Of a stretch of 11,941 nucleotides of DNA, positions 1 through 7,487 are shown one piece after another. The notes under the pieces are model-generated. The model ran no database searches, had not been told where the DNA came from, and saw only the letters and a list, made by a program, of their open reading frames with translations. The translations under genes were made by a program, and so were the position numbers. Source of the DNA: an uncultured Porticoccus sp. (GTDB lineage Bacteria > Pseudomonadota > Gammaproteobacteria > Pseudomonadales > Porticoccaceae); NCBI GenBank assembly GCA_950063125.1, contig CATLZI010000039.1, forward strand, positions 1 through 11,941. The letters run 5' to 3'. Each line of letters begins with the position of its first letter. Position 1 is the first letter of the stretch.

Positions 1-102
1 ATGCCATTGTTCGGTGTTCGGGATGTGTCGATCTTAACGCCAGAGCATACTGACAATCTGTCAGGGCTGATTTCGCTGCACAAGGCTGCTTTGGCTCTCT
101 AA
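1..102 (+). CDS. Probable 3' end of an unidentified upstream gene
   Basis: Frame 1 stays open from the window edge to a TAA at 100-102, giving 33 residues that end in LISLHKAALAL. The other two plus-strand frames are closed by stops within the first ~50 bases. The piece has normal amino acid composition, so it is most likely the C-terminus of a protein that starts outside the window. The ATG at position 1 may be internal. A complete 33-residue peptide is possible but cannot be supported, because no upstream sequence is visible for a ribosome binding site. I do not recognise the family. Confidence 0.35.
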   Translation: MPLFGVRDVSILTPEHTDNLSGLISLHKAALAL

Positions 103-140
103 TCGGCTCCAGGCTTGATTTAGCGCTATTTCTGTCCGAT

Positions 141-167
141 TAATGTATGCGCATAATGTATATTATG
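141..167. promoter_or_regulatory. AT-rich double palindrome upstream of the pyrE-like gene
   Basis: Two short inverted repeats overlap here. TATGCGCATA (146-155) is a perfect 10-bp palindrome. CATAAT (152-157) and ATTATG (162-167) form 6-bp arms around GTAT. The stretch is AT-rich and contains several -10-like hexamers (CATAAT, TATTAT), so it could be promoter or operator DNA for the gene starting at 366. I find no convincing -35 box at the right distance. The role is inferred from position and symmetry only. Confidence 0.3.
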
Positions 168-217
168 TTAAATAAAGTTGCTGGGTAGATGCTCGGTGTC
201 TTCTCATGCTGTTTGTC

Positions 218-229
218 GGTTAATTAACC
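218..229. promoter_or_regulatory. Perfect 12-bp palindrome GGTTAATTAACC
   Basis: GGTTAATTAACC reads identically on both strands and lies about 135 bp before the pyrE-like start. It is followed 12 bp later by another palindrome, CACGTG (242-247). It could be a dimeric repressor site, but it matches no operator I can name. It may also be chance in an AT-rich leader. Confidence 0.25.
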
Positions 230-365
230 TGCCCGGATTTCACGTGATTAAATGGAATATCGACTGATGTTCTGGCAAAATTTCGGCTGCTTGCTTTTGA
301 GCAAAATTAACCACAGAGAGCCACTATTACTCCCTTCTTTCCCCGCGATTCGCTATACAGGTGCA

Positions 366-1055
366 ATGATGTCGTTCAACAGCTTTCCTGACCCCAAATT
401 GATTGCTCAATTATCTGCAAAGATGCTGATTGAAATTGGTGCAATCAACTTCCGTCCGAATGATCCCTTTCAATTAACGTCAGGAAAAATCAGCCCTGTG
501 TATATCGATTGCAGGAAGATTATTTCATTTCCACGTGTGAGATCGACGTTGATGGATTTCGGTGCCTCGACAATCCTCCGTAATATAGGCTTTGAATCTA
601 TCGATGGCATTGCCGGCGGAGAAACAGCCGGAATCCCTTTTGCCGCCTGGCTTGCAGAGCGTTTGTCTTTACCCATGCAGTACGTTCGAAAAAAACCGAA
701 GGGCTTTGGGCGTGATGCGCAGATCGAGGGTGATCTGAAGGAAGGCTCGAGAGTTCTATTGGTTGAGGATCTGACCACAGATGGTGGCAGCAAAATCAAA
801 TTCTGTCAGGCCCTCCGTGACGCTGGTGCTACGGTTAGTGACACATTCGTGATCTTTTTTTATGACATATTTCCAGATACACGAAAAAATCTGGGTGAAA
901 TTGGTATTAATCTACACCACTTGACTACCTGGTGGGATGTGCTGGAAGTCTGCAAGAATGAAAACCTTATGGAGGCCAAGGCTATTGCAGAAATTGAGTC
1001 TTTTCTGCACTCCCCGGTTGAGTGGTCAACTGCACATGGTGGTGTAGAAAGCTAA
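366..1055 (+). CDS. pyrE: Orotate phosphoribosyltransferase, alphaproteobacterial-type PyrE
   Basis: The predicted enzyme joins orotate to PRPP, giving orotidine 5'-phosphate and pyrophosphate, the fifth step of UMP synthesis in the cytoplasm. The 229-residue product has a type I phosphoribosyltransferase layout: TSGK at ~38-41, YIDCRK at ~46-51, a [12 protein letters not shown] core at ~84-95, the basic segment [10 protein letters not shown] at ~106-115, and the PRPP loop [13 protein letters not shown] at ~131-143. The [10 protein letters not shown] loop, the lack of the His that usually follows the KEPK-type motif, and the FFYDIFP and TTWWDVL segments are those I recall from the PyrE subfamily of Rhizobiales, not from E. 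coli PyrE. The frame stays open back to 252, but that N-terminus does not look like PyrE. AGGTG at 359-363 sits 2 nt before ATG 366 and 5 nt before ATG 369, so either can be the start. The gene stands alone on its strand, without rph or pyrC visible. It may be a second, transferred copy. The family call is firm and the exact substrate less so. Confidence 0.87.
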   Translation: MMSFNSFPDPKLIAQLSAKMLIEIGAINFRPNDPFQLTSGKISPVYIDCRKIISFPRVRSTLMDFGASTILRNIGFESIDGIAGGETAGIPFAAWLAERLSLPMQYVRKKPKGFGRDAQIEGDLKEGSRVLLVEDLTTDGGSKIKFCQALRDAGATVSDTFVIFFYDIFPDTRKNLGEIGINLHHLTTWWDVLEVCKNENLMEAKAIAEIESFLHSPVEWSTAHGGVES

Positions 1056-1106
1056 TTAGAATAATCTCTTAACTGTTTGACTATAAACAAATTTTGTCTG
1101 GATATT

Positions 1107-1928
1107 TTAAAGACCGTTGAGGCTGTAATCGTGAACGTAGTTAATTTCCCCCTGAAAGCCCAATAGGTAGAGTGCCAGTCGATCATCTGCATAATGAGCG
1201 AAAACCTTAAGCATCATTTTGTCATCTGTGGCGAAATCCGACCGGTATTGGCCGAATACGCCAGCGGCAGTCAGTTTGCCATTTTTAAGGGTGACACCAT
1301 TCTGTTTGTTAATGAAATCACGCCCTGACTGCTTTAACAGTGATGTAACATTTTTCCCGGTGAAAGCTTTAGGCAATAAGCCTGGACAGGTCATGTTGGC
1401 ACAGTTCAAGCCGAAGTGAATGGTATGATCTTTCCATATCGGTCGAAGAATACGGTTCTCTATGTCATTGAGACTTAATGGGTTGTCGGCAACCTGAATA
1501 AGCGGTTTCGTCAATAAGCTGCTTCCAGCCATTTTGTTGCCGATATCCCTGATGCTTTTTATTGGGTAGTTTTCTGAAATAAGTTTGACGGTCAATGCAT
1601 TGTAGAGATTTAGCCAATAGGCTTTCTGCTCATCCCGACTGTAGTCTCGCGGGTCAATTTTTGCCAGATAGGCAATATAGTCCGAGAGGCGTTTTTGTTC
1701 ATTTTTATCCACAGAGCCATACCGAAAACGATTAACACCCTGCCCTGTGTTCACGACATGCGTACTGAGTAGCTCATTCCACTGTCGGTGATTAACAGTG
1801 TCCCGGTTAGACTCATTGCTCTTTGCCCAGAACATCGGCGATTGCCCTGATTCTGCAGTGACTGCTGACGATGCGCCCAATAATCCTGTCATCAGTGCGA
1901 TTATCAGTGGATGCTTTAGCTTCATCAT
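1107..1928 (-). CDS. Secreted DUF547 domain protein
   Basis: The product has 273 residues with a cleavable signal peptide: basic MMKLKH, a hydrophobic core to ~22, then VTA-ES as a likely signal peptidase I site near residue 25. There is no lipobox cysteine, so it is probably periplasmic or exported. The mature part matches the DUF547 family, with the characteristic AYWLNLYNALTV (~103-114), HFGLNCANMTCP (~171-182) and a C-terminal YSLN (~268-271, usually YDWSLN). The Asn-Cys and second Cys in the central motif are typical of the family. I know of no established biochemical function for DUF547, so none is assigned. GGGAAG (1931-1936) precedes the ATGATG start by 2 nt (first ATG) or 5 nt (second ATG, at 1925), and the second may be the true one. 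The gene converges on the pyrE-like gene (51 nt gap, no obvious terminator) and diverges from bioA, with which it shares an upstream region. Confidence 0.85.
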   Translation of the reverse strand: MMKLKHPLIIALMTGLLGASSAVTAESGQSPMFWAKSNESNRDTVNHRQWNELLSTHVVNTGQGVNRFRYGSVDKNEQKRLSDYIAYLAKIDPRDYSRDEQKAYWLNLYNALTVKLISENYPIKSIRDIGNKMAGSSLLTKPLIQVADNPLSLNDIENRILRPIWKDHTIHFGLNCANMTCPGLLPKAFTGKNVTSLLKQSGRDFINKQNGVTLKNGKLTAAGVFGQYRSDFATDDKMMLKVFAHYADDRLALYLLGFQGEINYVHDYSLNGL

Positions 1929-1954
1929 TGCTTCCCGTTTGAGTTATGGCGTTG

Positions 1955-1976
1955 TCATGGTGCTTTGATACCATGA
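1955..1976. promoter_or_regulatory. Inverted repeat over the bioA -35 region, candidate operator
   Basis: TCATGGT (1955-1961) and ACCATGA (1970-1976) are perfect 7-bp inverted arms separated by 8 bp. The repeat lies in the region shared by the divergent DUF547 gene and bioA, and overlaps the proposed bioA -35 box (1965-1970). The position suits a repressor site for bioA or for both genes. It does not match the BirA box of enterobacteria (TTGTAAACC with GGTTTACAA). The regulator is unknown. Confidence 0.35.
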
Positions 1977-1994
1977 AGATCCTTATCATACAAT
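1965..1994 (+). promoter_or_regulatory. Sigma-70-type promoter of bioA
   Basis: TTGATA (1965-1970, one mismatch to TTGACA) and TACAAT (1989-1994, one mismatch to TATAAT) are separated by 18 bp. Transcription would start near 2001, leaving a leader of about 25 nt before ATG 2026. No other pair of this quality is seen in the intergenic region on the plus strand. Confidence 0.5.
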
Positions 1995-2025
1995 ATACGT
2001 TCGTTTACCTGTGAATTGCATCTAC

Positions 2026-3321
2026 ATGAAACACTTGAATGCGTCTCAAATATTGGCCATAGATAAAAATCACATTTGGCATCCCTATTCGTCTTTTATG
2101 GATCCTGCACCGGTTTATCCTGTGGCCAGCGCTGATGGTGTCAGGCTATATCTGGCTGATGGCCGGGCATTAATCGATGGCATGTCATCCTGGTGGTGTA
2201 CCATCCACGGCTACAACCACCCTGCCCTCAATGCAGCCATAACCGCCCAGATGAGTAAAATGTCTCACGTAATGTTTGGTGGCATTACTCATGAGCCCGC
2301 AGTGAGACTCGCACAGACACTGGCTGAAATCACCCCTCCTGGGCTGGATAAGGTTTTTTTATCGGACTCAGGTTCTGTCAGTATAGAAGTAGCCATGAAA
2401 ATGGCCCTCCAATATTGGCAGTCACAGGGAGAAAAAGGGAAATCGCGCTTTTTGAGTCTCAAACGCGGTTATCACGGTGATACCTTTGGTGCCATGTCAG
2501 TTTGTGATCCCGTTACAGGTATGCACCACCTGTTCCGCGATGTTCTGACACCGCAGTTTTTTTCTGAGTCCCCCCAGTGCGGCTTCTATGACGCCTGGAG
2601 TGAGGATTTCATCCTTGATTTTAAACAAACCATCACTGCCCATGCAGATGAAATTGCTGCTGTAATACTGGAGCCAGTGGTTCAGGGTGCCGGGGGTATG
2701 CGCTTTTATTCGCCGATGTTTCTGAAGCGTGTTCGCGAATTGTGTGATCAGCATGATGTATTGTTAATTATTGACGAAATAGCGACGGGATTTGGTCGCA
2801 CCGGAAAGCTTTTCGCCACTGAATGGGCCGGGATCTCACCGGATATTTTGTGTCTGGGCAAGGCGCTCACGGGTGGCTACATGACGCTCGCTGCTACATT
2901 GTGTACGGAGAAGGTCAGCAACGGTATTTGTCTTGGAGAAGCGGGTGTATTCATGCACGGCCCAACATTTATGGGGAATCCTCTGGCCTGCGCTGTGGCG
3001 AATGCCAGTATTGAGCTGCTGCTTAGCTCAGACTGGTCGACTTGCGTTAAGGATATCGAGCAGCAGTTGGCTGCAGAGCTGGCACCAGCCAAAGACTACA
3101 GTCATGTGGAAGACGTGCGAGTGCTTGGGGCTATCGGTGTCATCGAGATGAAGAATTCCGTCAACCTACCAATCATTCAGAAACAATTTGTCGATCAGGG
3201 TGTTTGGGTGCGACCTTTTGGAAAGCTTGTGTATGTCATGCCCCCCTACATTATCAGCAAAACCGACTTATCCTTCTTAACCAGTGTGTTGGTTGACGTT
3301 GTAAAAGATGCTGCGCAATGA
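2026..3321 (+). CDS. bioA: Adenosylmethionine-8-amino-7-oxononanoate aminotransferase (DAPA synthase)
   Basis: BioA is a cytoplasmic PLP enzyme of biotin synthesis. It uses S-adenosylmethionine as amino donor to turn KAPA into DAPA. The product matches E. coli BioA along its whole length: HIWHPYSS (~16-23), DGMSSWW (~51-57), HVMFGGITH (~81-89), GYHGDTFGAMSVCD (~148-161), DEIATGFGRTGK (~250-261), LGKALTGGYMTL with the PLP lysine at ~279, HGPTFMGNPLAC (~311-322) and VRPFGKLVYVMPPYI (~395-409). The 431 residues compare with 429 in E. coli. I chose ATG 2026 over an in-frame GTG at 2011 because it gives the family length. Neither start has a good Shine-Dalgarno sequence. The gene is separated from any bioBFCD genes in this window, an arrangement found in many gammaproteobacteria outside the enterics. 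It is divergent from the DUF547 gene and tail to tail with trpS. Confidence 0.96.
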   Translation: MKHLNASQILAIDKNHIWHPYSSFMDPAPVYPVASADGVRLYLADGRALIDGMSSWWCTIHGYNHPALNAAITAQMSKMSHVMFGGITHEPAVRLAQTLAEITPPGLDKVFLSDSGSVSIEVAMKMALQYWQSQGEKGKSRFLSLKRGYHGDTFGAMSVCDPVTGMHHLFRDVLTPQFFSESPQCGFYDAWSEDFILDFKQTITAHADEIAAVILEPVVQGAGGMRFYSPMFLKRVRELCDQHDVLLIIDEIATGFGRTGKLFATEWAGISPDILCLGKALTGGYMTLAATLCTEKVSNGICLGEAGVFMHGPTFMGNPLACAVANASIELLLSSDWSTCVKDIEQQLAAELAPAKDYSHVEDVRVLGAIGVIEMKNSVNLPIIQKQFVDQGVWVRPFGKLVYVMPPYIISKTDLSFLTSVLVDVVKDAAQ

Positions 3322-3327
3322 GTACGT

Positions 3328-3348
3328 AGGGGTTTCACTAAAACCCCT
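3328..3348. terminator. Stem-loop between convergent bioA and trpS, likely bidirectional terminator
   Basis: AGGGGTTT (3328-3335) and AAACCCCT (3341-3348) form a perfect 8-bp stem with a 5-nt loop, in the 26-nt gap between the two stop codons. It touches the first base of the trpS stop on the plus strand. Neither side has a T-run, so it is not a classical intrinsic terminator. It probably blocks or pauses transcription from both directions, or protects 3' ends. Confidence 0.5.
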
Positions 3349-4379
3349 CAGGACAGCGCATGCAGGCCTACCGCCCGGTTAAGTTTGGCCATAAATGGGA
3401 CGCTCACCGCCCTCGCCTTCTCTGCCCCTTCACTGAGCATCTTCTCGATGTGAGAAGGGTTTTCGAGCAATTCGTTATAGCGCTCCCGTGGCTCCCGCAG
3501 TTCCGCTTCGATCAACTCAAACAGTTGTTTTTTGGCCTCGCCCCAGGCGATACCGTTTTCAAATTCACGGCGCATTGCGTCGGTTTGCTCTTTGCTGGCG
3601 AATGCCCGCCATATCTGAAACACAGTGGAGGTGTCCGGGTCTTTGGGTTCGCCGGGTTCCAACAGGTTGGTCTTGATTTTGTTGATGTGTTTCCTGAGTT
3701 GTTTTTCAGGCAGAAACAGGGGAATGGTATTGCCGTAGCTTTTACTCATTTTCCGACCATCCAGCCCTTGTAATACGGCCACATGGTCATCGACCACGGC
3801 TTCCGGCAAGGTGAAGTGCTCGCCGTATACATGGTTAAAACGCTGTGCGATATCCCGGGCCATCTCGATATGCTGAATCTGGTCCCGGCCCACTGGCACT
3901 CTAGTGGCGTTGAACATCAGGATGTCGGCAGCCATGAGTACCGGATAGGAAAAAAGGCCCATGGTAATACCATAATCCTGGTCCTCCCCAGCTTCCTGGT
4001 TTTTTTGAACAGAATCCTTGTAGGCATGGGCGCGGTTCATTAGTCCCTTCGCGGCAACACAGCTCAGAAACCACATTAGCTGGGTAATTTCGGGAACGTC
4101 TGACTGTCGATAAAATACAACATTGTCAGTATTGAGTCCCAGAGCCAACCATGTGGCAGCAATCTCCCTGCTCGATTGGTGAACCATGGCGGGATCCTGG
4201 CATTTGATCAAGGCATGATAATCAGCGAGAAAATAGTAGGCATTGATGTCAGGTTTCTGGCTGGCCTCAATGGCTGGCCGAATCGCGCCCACGTAGTTGC
4301 CCAGGTGCGGCGTTCCTGTGGTAGTAATGCCCGTTAAAATAGTACTGGTTTCAACGGTTGAAGCTGGATGCTGACTCAT
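3348..4379 (-). CDS. trpS: Tryptophanyl-tRNA synthetase
   Basis: TrpS charges tRNA-Trp with tryptophan using ATP, in the cytoplasm. It is a class I synthetase with a Rossmann catalytic core. The HIGH-equivalent signature is [14 protein letters not shown] (~20-33) and the KMSKS loop is [12 protein letters not shown] (~208-219). Between them lie MAADILMF (~149-156) and [11 protein letters not shown] (~162-172), which are standard TrpS core motifs. The product has 343 residues against 334 in E. coli. The frame continues upstream to ATGATG at 4421, but that leader is not conserved TrpS sequence and overlaps a likely -10 box, so ATG 4379 is preferred; the SD there is weak (AAAGAA). The gene follows the M18 aminopeptidase gene after 73 nt and may be expressed both by read-through and from its own promoter. 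Confidence 0.96.
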   Translation of the reverse strand: MSQHPASTVETSTILTGITTTGTPHLGNYVGAIRPAIEASQKPDINAYYFLADYHALIKCQDPAMVHQSSREIAATWLALGLNTDNVVFYRQSDVPEITQLMWFLSCVAAKGLMNRAHAYKDSVQKNQEAGEDQDYGITMGLFSYPVLMAADILMFNATRVPVGRDQIQHIEMARDIAQRFNHVYGEHFTLPEAVVDDHVAVLQGLDGRKMSKSYGNTIPLFLPEKQLRKHINKIKTNLLEPGEPKDPDTSTVFQIWRAFASKEQTDAMRREFENGIAWGEAKKQLFELIEAELREPRERYNELLENPSHIEKMLSEGAEKARAVSVPFMAKLNRAVGLHALS

Positions 4380-4416
4380 GATTAGATTCTTTGGTCCGGT
4401 CCTGATTGTGGTCCAC

Positions 4417-4444
4417 ATCATACGGATTTCAGGGTTTGAATAAA
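4417..4444 (-). promoter_or_regulatory. Possible trpS promoter
   Basis: On the minus strand TATGAT (4422-4417, one mismatch to the consensus -10) is preceded after 16 bp by TTTATT (4444-4439), a poor -35 box. Transcription would start around 4410, about 30 nt before the preferred trpS start. The evidence is mainly the -10 hexamer. Confidence 0.28.
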
Positions 4445-4450
4445 GCCTGT

Positions 4451-4467
4451 ATTCAGGTCTCCTGAAT
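4451..4467 (-). other. Stem-loop spanning the M18 aminopeptidase stop codon
   Basis: ATTCAGG and CCTGAAT are perfect 7-bp arms around a 3-nt loop, covering the TGA stop at 4453-4455. A second CCTG/CAGG pairing nearby (4446-4457) could compete with it. There is no T-run downstream, so intrinsic termination is unlikely. It could be an RNA processing or 3'-end stability element between the operon and trpS. Confidence 0.35.
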
Positions 4468-5766
4468 CGTCAGTGTTGATTGATGGTTATAGAACCCCCG
4501 TAGCGCCCGGTATAAATTGAATGCGTCATCCGCGCCAGCCATTTCTCGGATAGAGTGCATCGCAAACGTGGGCACACCGACATCCAATGTTTGAACGCCA
4601 ATCATCGCAGCAGTGATTGGCCCGATGGTGCTCCCGCAACTCAAATCAGTGCGGTTAACAAATGTCTGTACTGCCACGCCCTCCTTTTCACAGAGGTGAC
4701 GAAACATCGCGGCGCTAATGCTATTGGTGGCATAACGCTGGTTGGCATTTACCTTGATGACCGGCCCTTCGTTTAGGCGTGGGCCATGATTGCTGTCGTG
4801 ACGATCCGCGAAGTTTGGGTGAATGCCGTGGGCATTGTCTGCGGACACCAGTAATGACTGACGCATTACTCGAGTAAGCAACCCCGGATCCGGGTAAAGA
4901 CGTTGCAACACCGATTGCAGCATCGGGCCGTTTGCACCGCAGGCGGAGGTGCTGCCGACCTCTTCGTGGTCGTTACAAACCAGCATGCAGGAAACCTGAT
5001 GGCCAGCTTCCAGAAGCGCCTGAACACCGGTAAAACAACTCAACAAGTTATCCAGCCTGGCGCCGGAGATAAACTCACTCTGCATACCGGTCAGGGCCGG
5101 CTTCTGACAATCATAGAGATACAGTTCGTGATCGAGAATTCTGGCTTTTTCCGGTAAATCACCCGATGAGGAGAGTTCTTTTGCCAGGAATTCGAAGAAA
5201 TCTGTCACCGATTTGTCCGGATCCCTGAATAACAGGGGTGGAAGGTCCGTTTGTGGATTCACCTTGCGCTCATTGTTCGCATCCCGGTCCAGATGTATAG
5301 CGAGGCTAGGGATGACTGCCACAGGTCTTTTCAGGTCGATCAGTGTCTGGTCTAACGAGCCCTCTCCGCTATCGAATACCAGGCGCCCGGCTATACTAAG
5401 ATCACGGTCAAACCAGGGATTCAGAAGTGCACCACCGTAAACTTCGACACCCAATTGAAAATAGCCCTGACGATTCAGTTCCGGTTTTGGTTTCACTTTA
5501 AGGCAGGGACTGTCCGTGTGGGCGCCCACCAGGCGTATCCCTGACTCCAGAGCGGACTGGTGTCCTGCGATAAAGGCGATAAGGGACGAGCCATTGCGAA
5601 CGGTGTAGTAGCGGCCGCCCGGTTGTATATCCCAATCAGTTTCTTCCGGGAGCCGGGTAAATCCGCCAGCTTCCAATATTTCGCGCATATTTTTTACGGC
5701 GTGAAACGGCGTCGGAGATTGATGAATAAAATCCAGCAACTGCTGGTTATAGGGTTGCTTGTTCAT
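4453..5766 (-). CDS. apeB: M18 family aminopeptidase
   Basis: The product is a dinuclear-zinc exopeptidase of MEROPS family M18, which removes N-terminal residues from peptides in the cytoplasm; many members favour acidic residues. Its 437 residues match family length. Metal and catalytic residues are in place: AHTDSP (His ~83, Asp ~85), SGARLDN (Asp ~239), NDHEEVGS (Glu ~268/269), SADNAHG (Asp ~310) and FAMHSIRE (His ~404). WFDRDLS (~118-124) and [10 protein letters not shown] (~374-383) are further M18 signatures. The start lies 6 nt after the stop of the dehydrogenase gene and has no good SD of its own, which suggests translational coupling. Substrate preference (aspartyl or broader) cannot be read from the sequence. 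Confidence 0.94.
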   Translation of the reverse strand: MNKQPYNQQLLDFIHQSPTPFHAVKNMREILEAGGFTRLPEETDWDIQPGGRYYTVRNGSSLIAFIAGHQSALESGIRLVGAHTDSPCLKVKPKPELNRQGYFQLGVEVYGGALLNPWFDRDLSIAGRLVFDSGEGSLDQTLIDLKRPVAVIPSLAIHLDRDANNERKVNPQTDLPPLLFRDPDKSVTDFFEFLAKELSSSGDLPEKARILDHELYLYDCQKPALTGMQSEFISGARLDNLLSCFTGVQALLEAGHQVSCMLVCNDHEEVGSTSACGANGPMLQSVLQRLYPDPGLLTRVMRQSLLVSADNAHGIHPNFADRHDSNHGPRLNEGPVIKVNANQRYATNSISAAMFRHLCEKEGVAVQTFVNRTDLSCGSTIGPITAAMIGVQTLDVGVPTFAMHSIREMAGADDAFNLYRALRGFYNHQSTLTIQET

Positions 5767-5772
5767 AATGGA

Positions 5773-6660
5773 CTAACTACTAACCTCATTTTCTGCGTTT
5801 TCAAGCCTGGCCAGCAGGCTCGATGTGTCCCATTGCCCGCCACCCATTAACTGGACTTCCCGGTAAAATTTACTGATCAGTTTCGTGGCGGGAAGGTTAC
5901 TACCATTGCGCTGAGCTTCTTCCAACACAATAGCCAGATCTTTACACATCCAGTCCACTGCAAAACCGTGATTGTACTCACCCGCCAACATGGTTTGATA
6001 GCGGTTTTCCATTTGCCAGGATTGTGCAGCCCCCTTGGAGATGACCTCAATGACCTGGTTGGGATCAAGCCCTGCCTGACGGGCAAAAAACAGCCCTTCG
6101 GCAAGTGATTCAATGACACCCGCCACACAGATCTGGTTCGCCATTTTACAAAGCTGTCCGGACCCAACGGGGCCCAACAGGGATACCTTGCTGGCATAAT
6201 GACTGATAATGGGTGTTGCCTGCTGAAAATCTGCTTCCTCACCACCCACCATGACTGTCAGGGAGCCGCCCTCAGCCCCCTGCTGTCCACCGGATACCGG
6301 GGCATCCATATAAGCCATTTTGTGCCTGCTGGCCTCTTTGGCGAGCTCTCGGCTGACTTTGGCTGATACGGTGGTGTGATCAACAAAAAGTGTCCCCTGA
6401 GAAGCCCCATTAAAACCACCCGAGTCACCCAGCAGAACCTCCTGCAAAGACTCATCATTACCTACGCAGGTAAAGACAATATCGGCTTTTTCTACAGCTG
6501 CTGCTGGTGTTGGTGCTGAAAAACCGACGTACTCCTCCAGCCATCGAGCTGTTTTTTGTTGTGTACGGTTATAAATACAAACCGAAAAGCCAGCCTTGCT
6601 TAAGTGGCCCGCCATCGGGAAACCCATGGTGCCGAGACCAATAAAAGCAATTTTTTTCAT
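5773..6660 (-). CDS. NAD(P)-dependent beta-hydroxyacid dehydrogenase (3-hydroxyisobutyrate dehydrogenase / GarR family)
   Basis: The product has 295 residues and full beta-HAD architecture. An N-terminal Rossmann motif GLGTMGFPMA (~8-17) is followed by an YNRT turn (~30-33) whose arginine suggests NADP(H). The substrate motif DAPVSGGQQGAEGGSL is at ~119-134, the catalytic lysine is in GSGQLCKMANQ (~167-177, Lys ~172), and a KDL segment is at ~240-242. Members reduce tartronate semialdehyde, succinic semialdehyde or glyoxylate, or oxidise 3-hydroxyisobutyrate; the sequence does not decide among these. The frame extends to 6696, but GGAGG at 6669-6673 lies 8 nt before ATG 6660 and fixes the start. 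It sits 22 nt after uppP and 6 nt before the M18 gene, so it is probably co-transcribed with both. Nothing nearby belongs to valine or glucarate catabolism. Confidence 0.92.
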   Translation of the reverse strand: MKKIAFIGLGTMGFPMAGHLSKAGFSVCIYNRTQQKTARWLEEYVGFSAPTPAAAVEKADIVFTCVGNDESLQEVLLGDSGGFNGASQGTLFVDHTTVSAKVSRELAKEASRHKMAYMDAPVSGGQQGAEGGSLTVMVGGEEADFQQATPIISHYASKVSLLGPVGSGQLCKMANQICVAGVIESLAEGLFFARQAGLDPNQVIEVISKGAAQSWQMENRYQTMLAGEYNHGFAVDWMCKDLAIVLEEAQRNGSNLPATKLISKFYREVQLMGGGQWDTSSLLARLENAENEVSS

Positions 6661-6682
6661 AGGCGATGCCTCCGGTACGAGC

Positions 6683-7483
6683 TTAGCTGTTAACAAGAAT
6701 GGCGATCAGCAAGGCACCCAATAACAGTCGGTAAATAACAAAAGGCATCATCCCAATCCGGGTGATCCAGATAAGAAATACACGGATACAGAGGTAGGCT
6801 GCGATGCATGAGAGCACTGCGCCAAGCACAATATCACTCCATGGAACCTGTGGTAGTTGCATCAGTTGAGCACACTTATAACCACCACTGAGAATAATGA
6901 CGGGAATTGCCATCAGGAAAGAAAAACGGGCGGCCGATTCCCGCGTAAAACCCAGGGCCAGCGCTGCCGTCATGGTAATCCCTGATCTCGATGTGCCGGG
7001 AATCAGGGCCAATGCCTGCGCCAACCCGATGAAAAGTGCTGAGCGCCAAGTGATTTGATGAAGCGTTTTTACGCGGCGTCCCCAGAAATCAGACATTCCC
7101 AGGAGCAAACCAAACAGGATGGTTGTCGAAGCAATCACTGCAATTGAGCGCAGCTGGCTTTCAATAAAATCACCCAGTAGCAAACCCGCCAGACCAGCGG
7201 GAATGGTTGCGAGGATAAGCAGCCAGCCCAGTCGGCTCTCTGGCGTGGCTTTGCCGCCAGTCACGCTCTGGCACCAATGCACCACCACCTGCTGAACGTC
7301 ATGGCGAAAGTACCAGAGTACAGCGGTCAGGGAGCCGACATGGACGGCGACATCAAATGCCAACCCCTGGTCTGTCCAGCCCAGTATGGCTGAAGGCAAA
7401 ATAAGATGAGCTGAGCTTGAAATGGGCAAAAATTCGGTCAGTCCCTGAATAATAGCCAGAAAAAAAATCTGCAAATTATCCAC
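6683..7483 (-). CDS. uppP: Undecaprenyl-diphosphatase (BacA/UppP)
   Basis: UppP dephosphorylates undecaprenyl pyrophosphate at the inner membrane, recycling the lipid carrier for peptidoglycan and other envelope polymers; overexpression of family members gives bacitracin resistance. The 266-residue product is strongly hydrophobic with several membrane helices. It has both family motifs: the glutamate-rich QGLTEFLPISSSAHL (~13-27) and PGTSRSGIT (~162-170). The start is GTG at 7483, with AGGAA (7493-7497) 9 nt upstream inside the end of tsaB; there is no ATG near the conserved N-terminus. It lies 4 nt after the tsaB stop, pointing to coupled translation. Confidence 0.95.
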   Translation of the reverse strand: MDNLQIFFLAIIQGLTEFLPISSSAHLILPSAILGWTDQGLAFDVAVHVGSLTAVLWYFRHDVQQVVVHWCQSVTGGKATPESRLGWLLILATIPAGLAGLLLGDFIESQLRSIAVIASTTILFGLLLGMSDFWGRRVKTLHQITWRSALFIGLAQALALIPGTSRSGITMTAALALGFTRESAARFSFLMAIPVIILSGGYKCAQLMQLPQVPWSDIVLGAVLSCIAAYLCIRVFLIWITRIGMMPFVIYRLLLGALLIAILVNS

Positions 7484-7487
7484 GTCT

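Noticed and set aside
252..365. N-terminal extension of the pyrE-like frame back to ATG 252
   Set aside because: The extra 38 residues do not resemble PyrE, and the only ribosome binding site (AGGTG, 359-363) is just before ATG 366/369.
1056..1106. Terminator between the pyrE-like gene and the DUF547 gene
   Set aside because: Only a 5-bp A/T symmetry (ACAAA/TTTGT) is present, with no GC stem or T-run, so it was not listed.
1929..2025. BirA box upstream of bioA
   Set aside because: CGTTTACC (2002-2009) resembles one half site, but no TTGTAAACC partner occurs at the required spacing.
4380..4421. Longer TrpS starting at ATGATG 4416-4421
   Set aside because: The extra residues are not TrpS-like, no Shine-Dalgarno precedes them, and they overlap a likely -10 box.
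6661..6696. Longer dehydrogenase starting at 6696, overlapping uppP
   Set aside because: The Rossmann fold begins at MKKIAFIGLG, and GGAGG lies 8 nt before ATG 6660.
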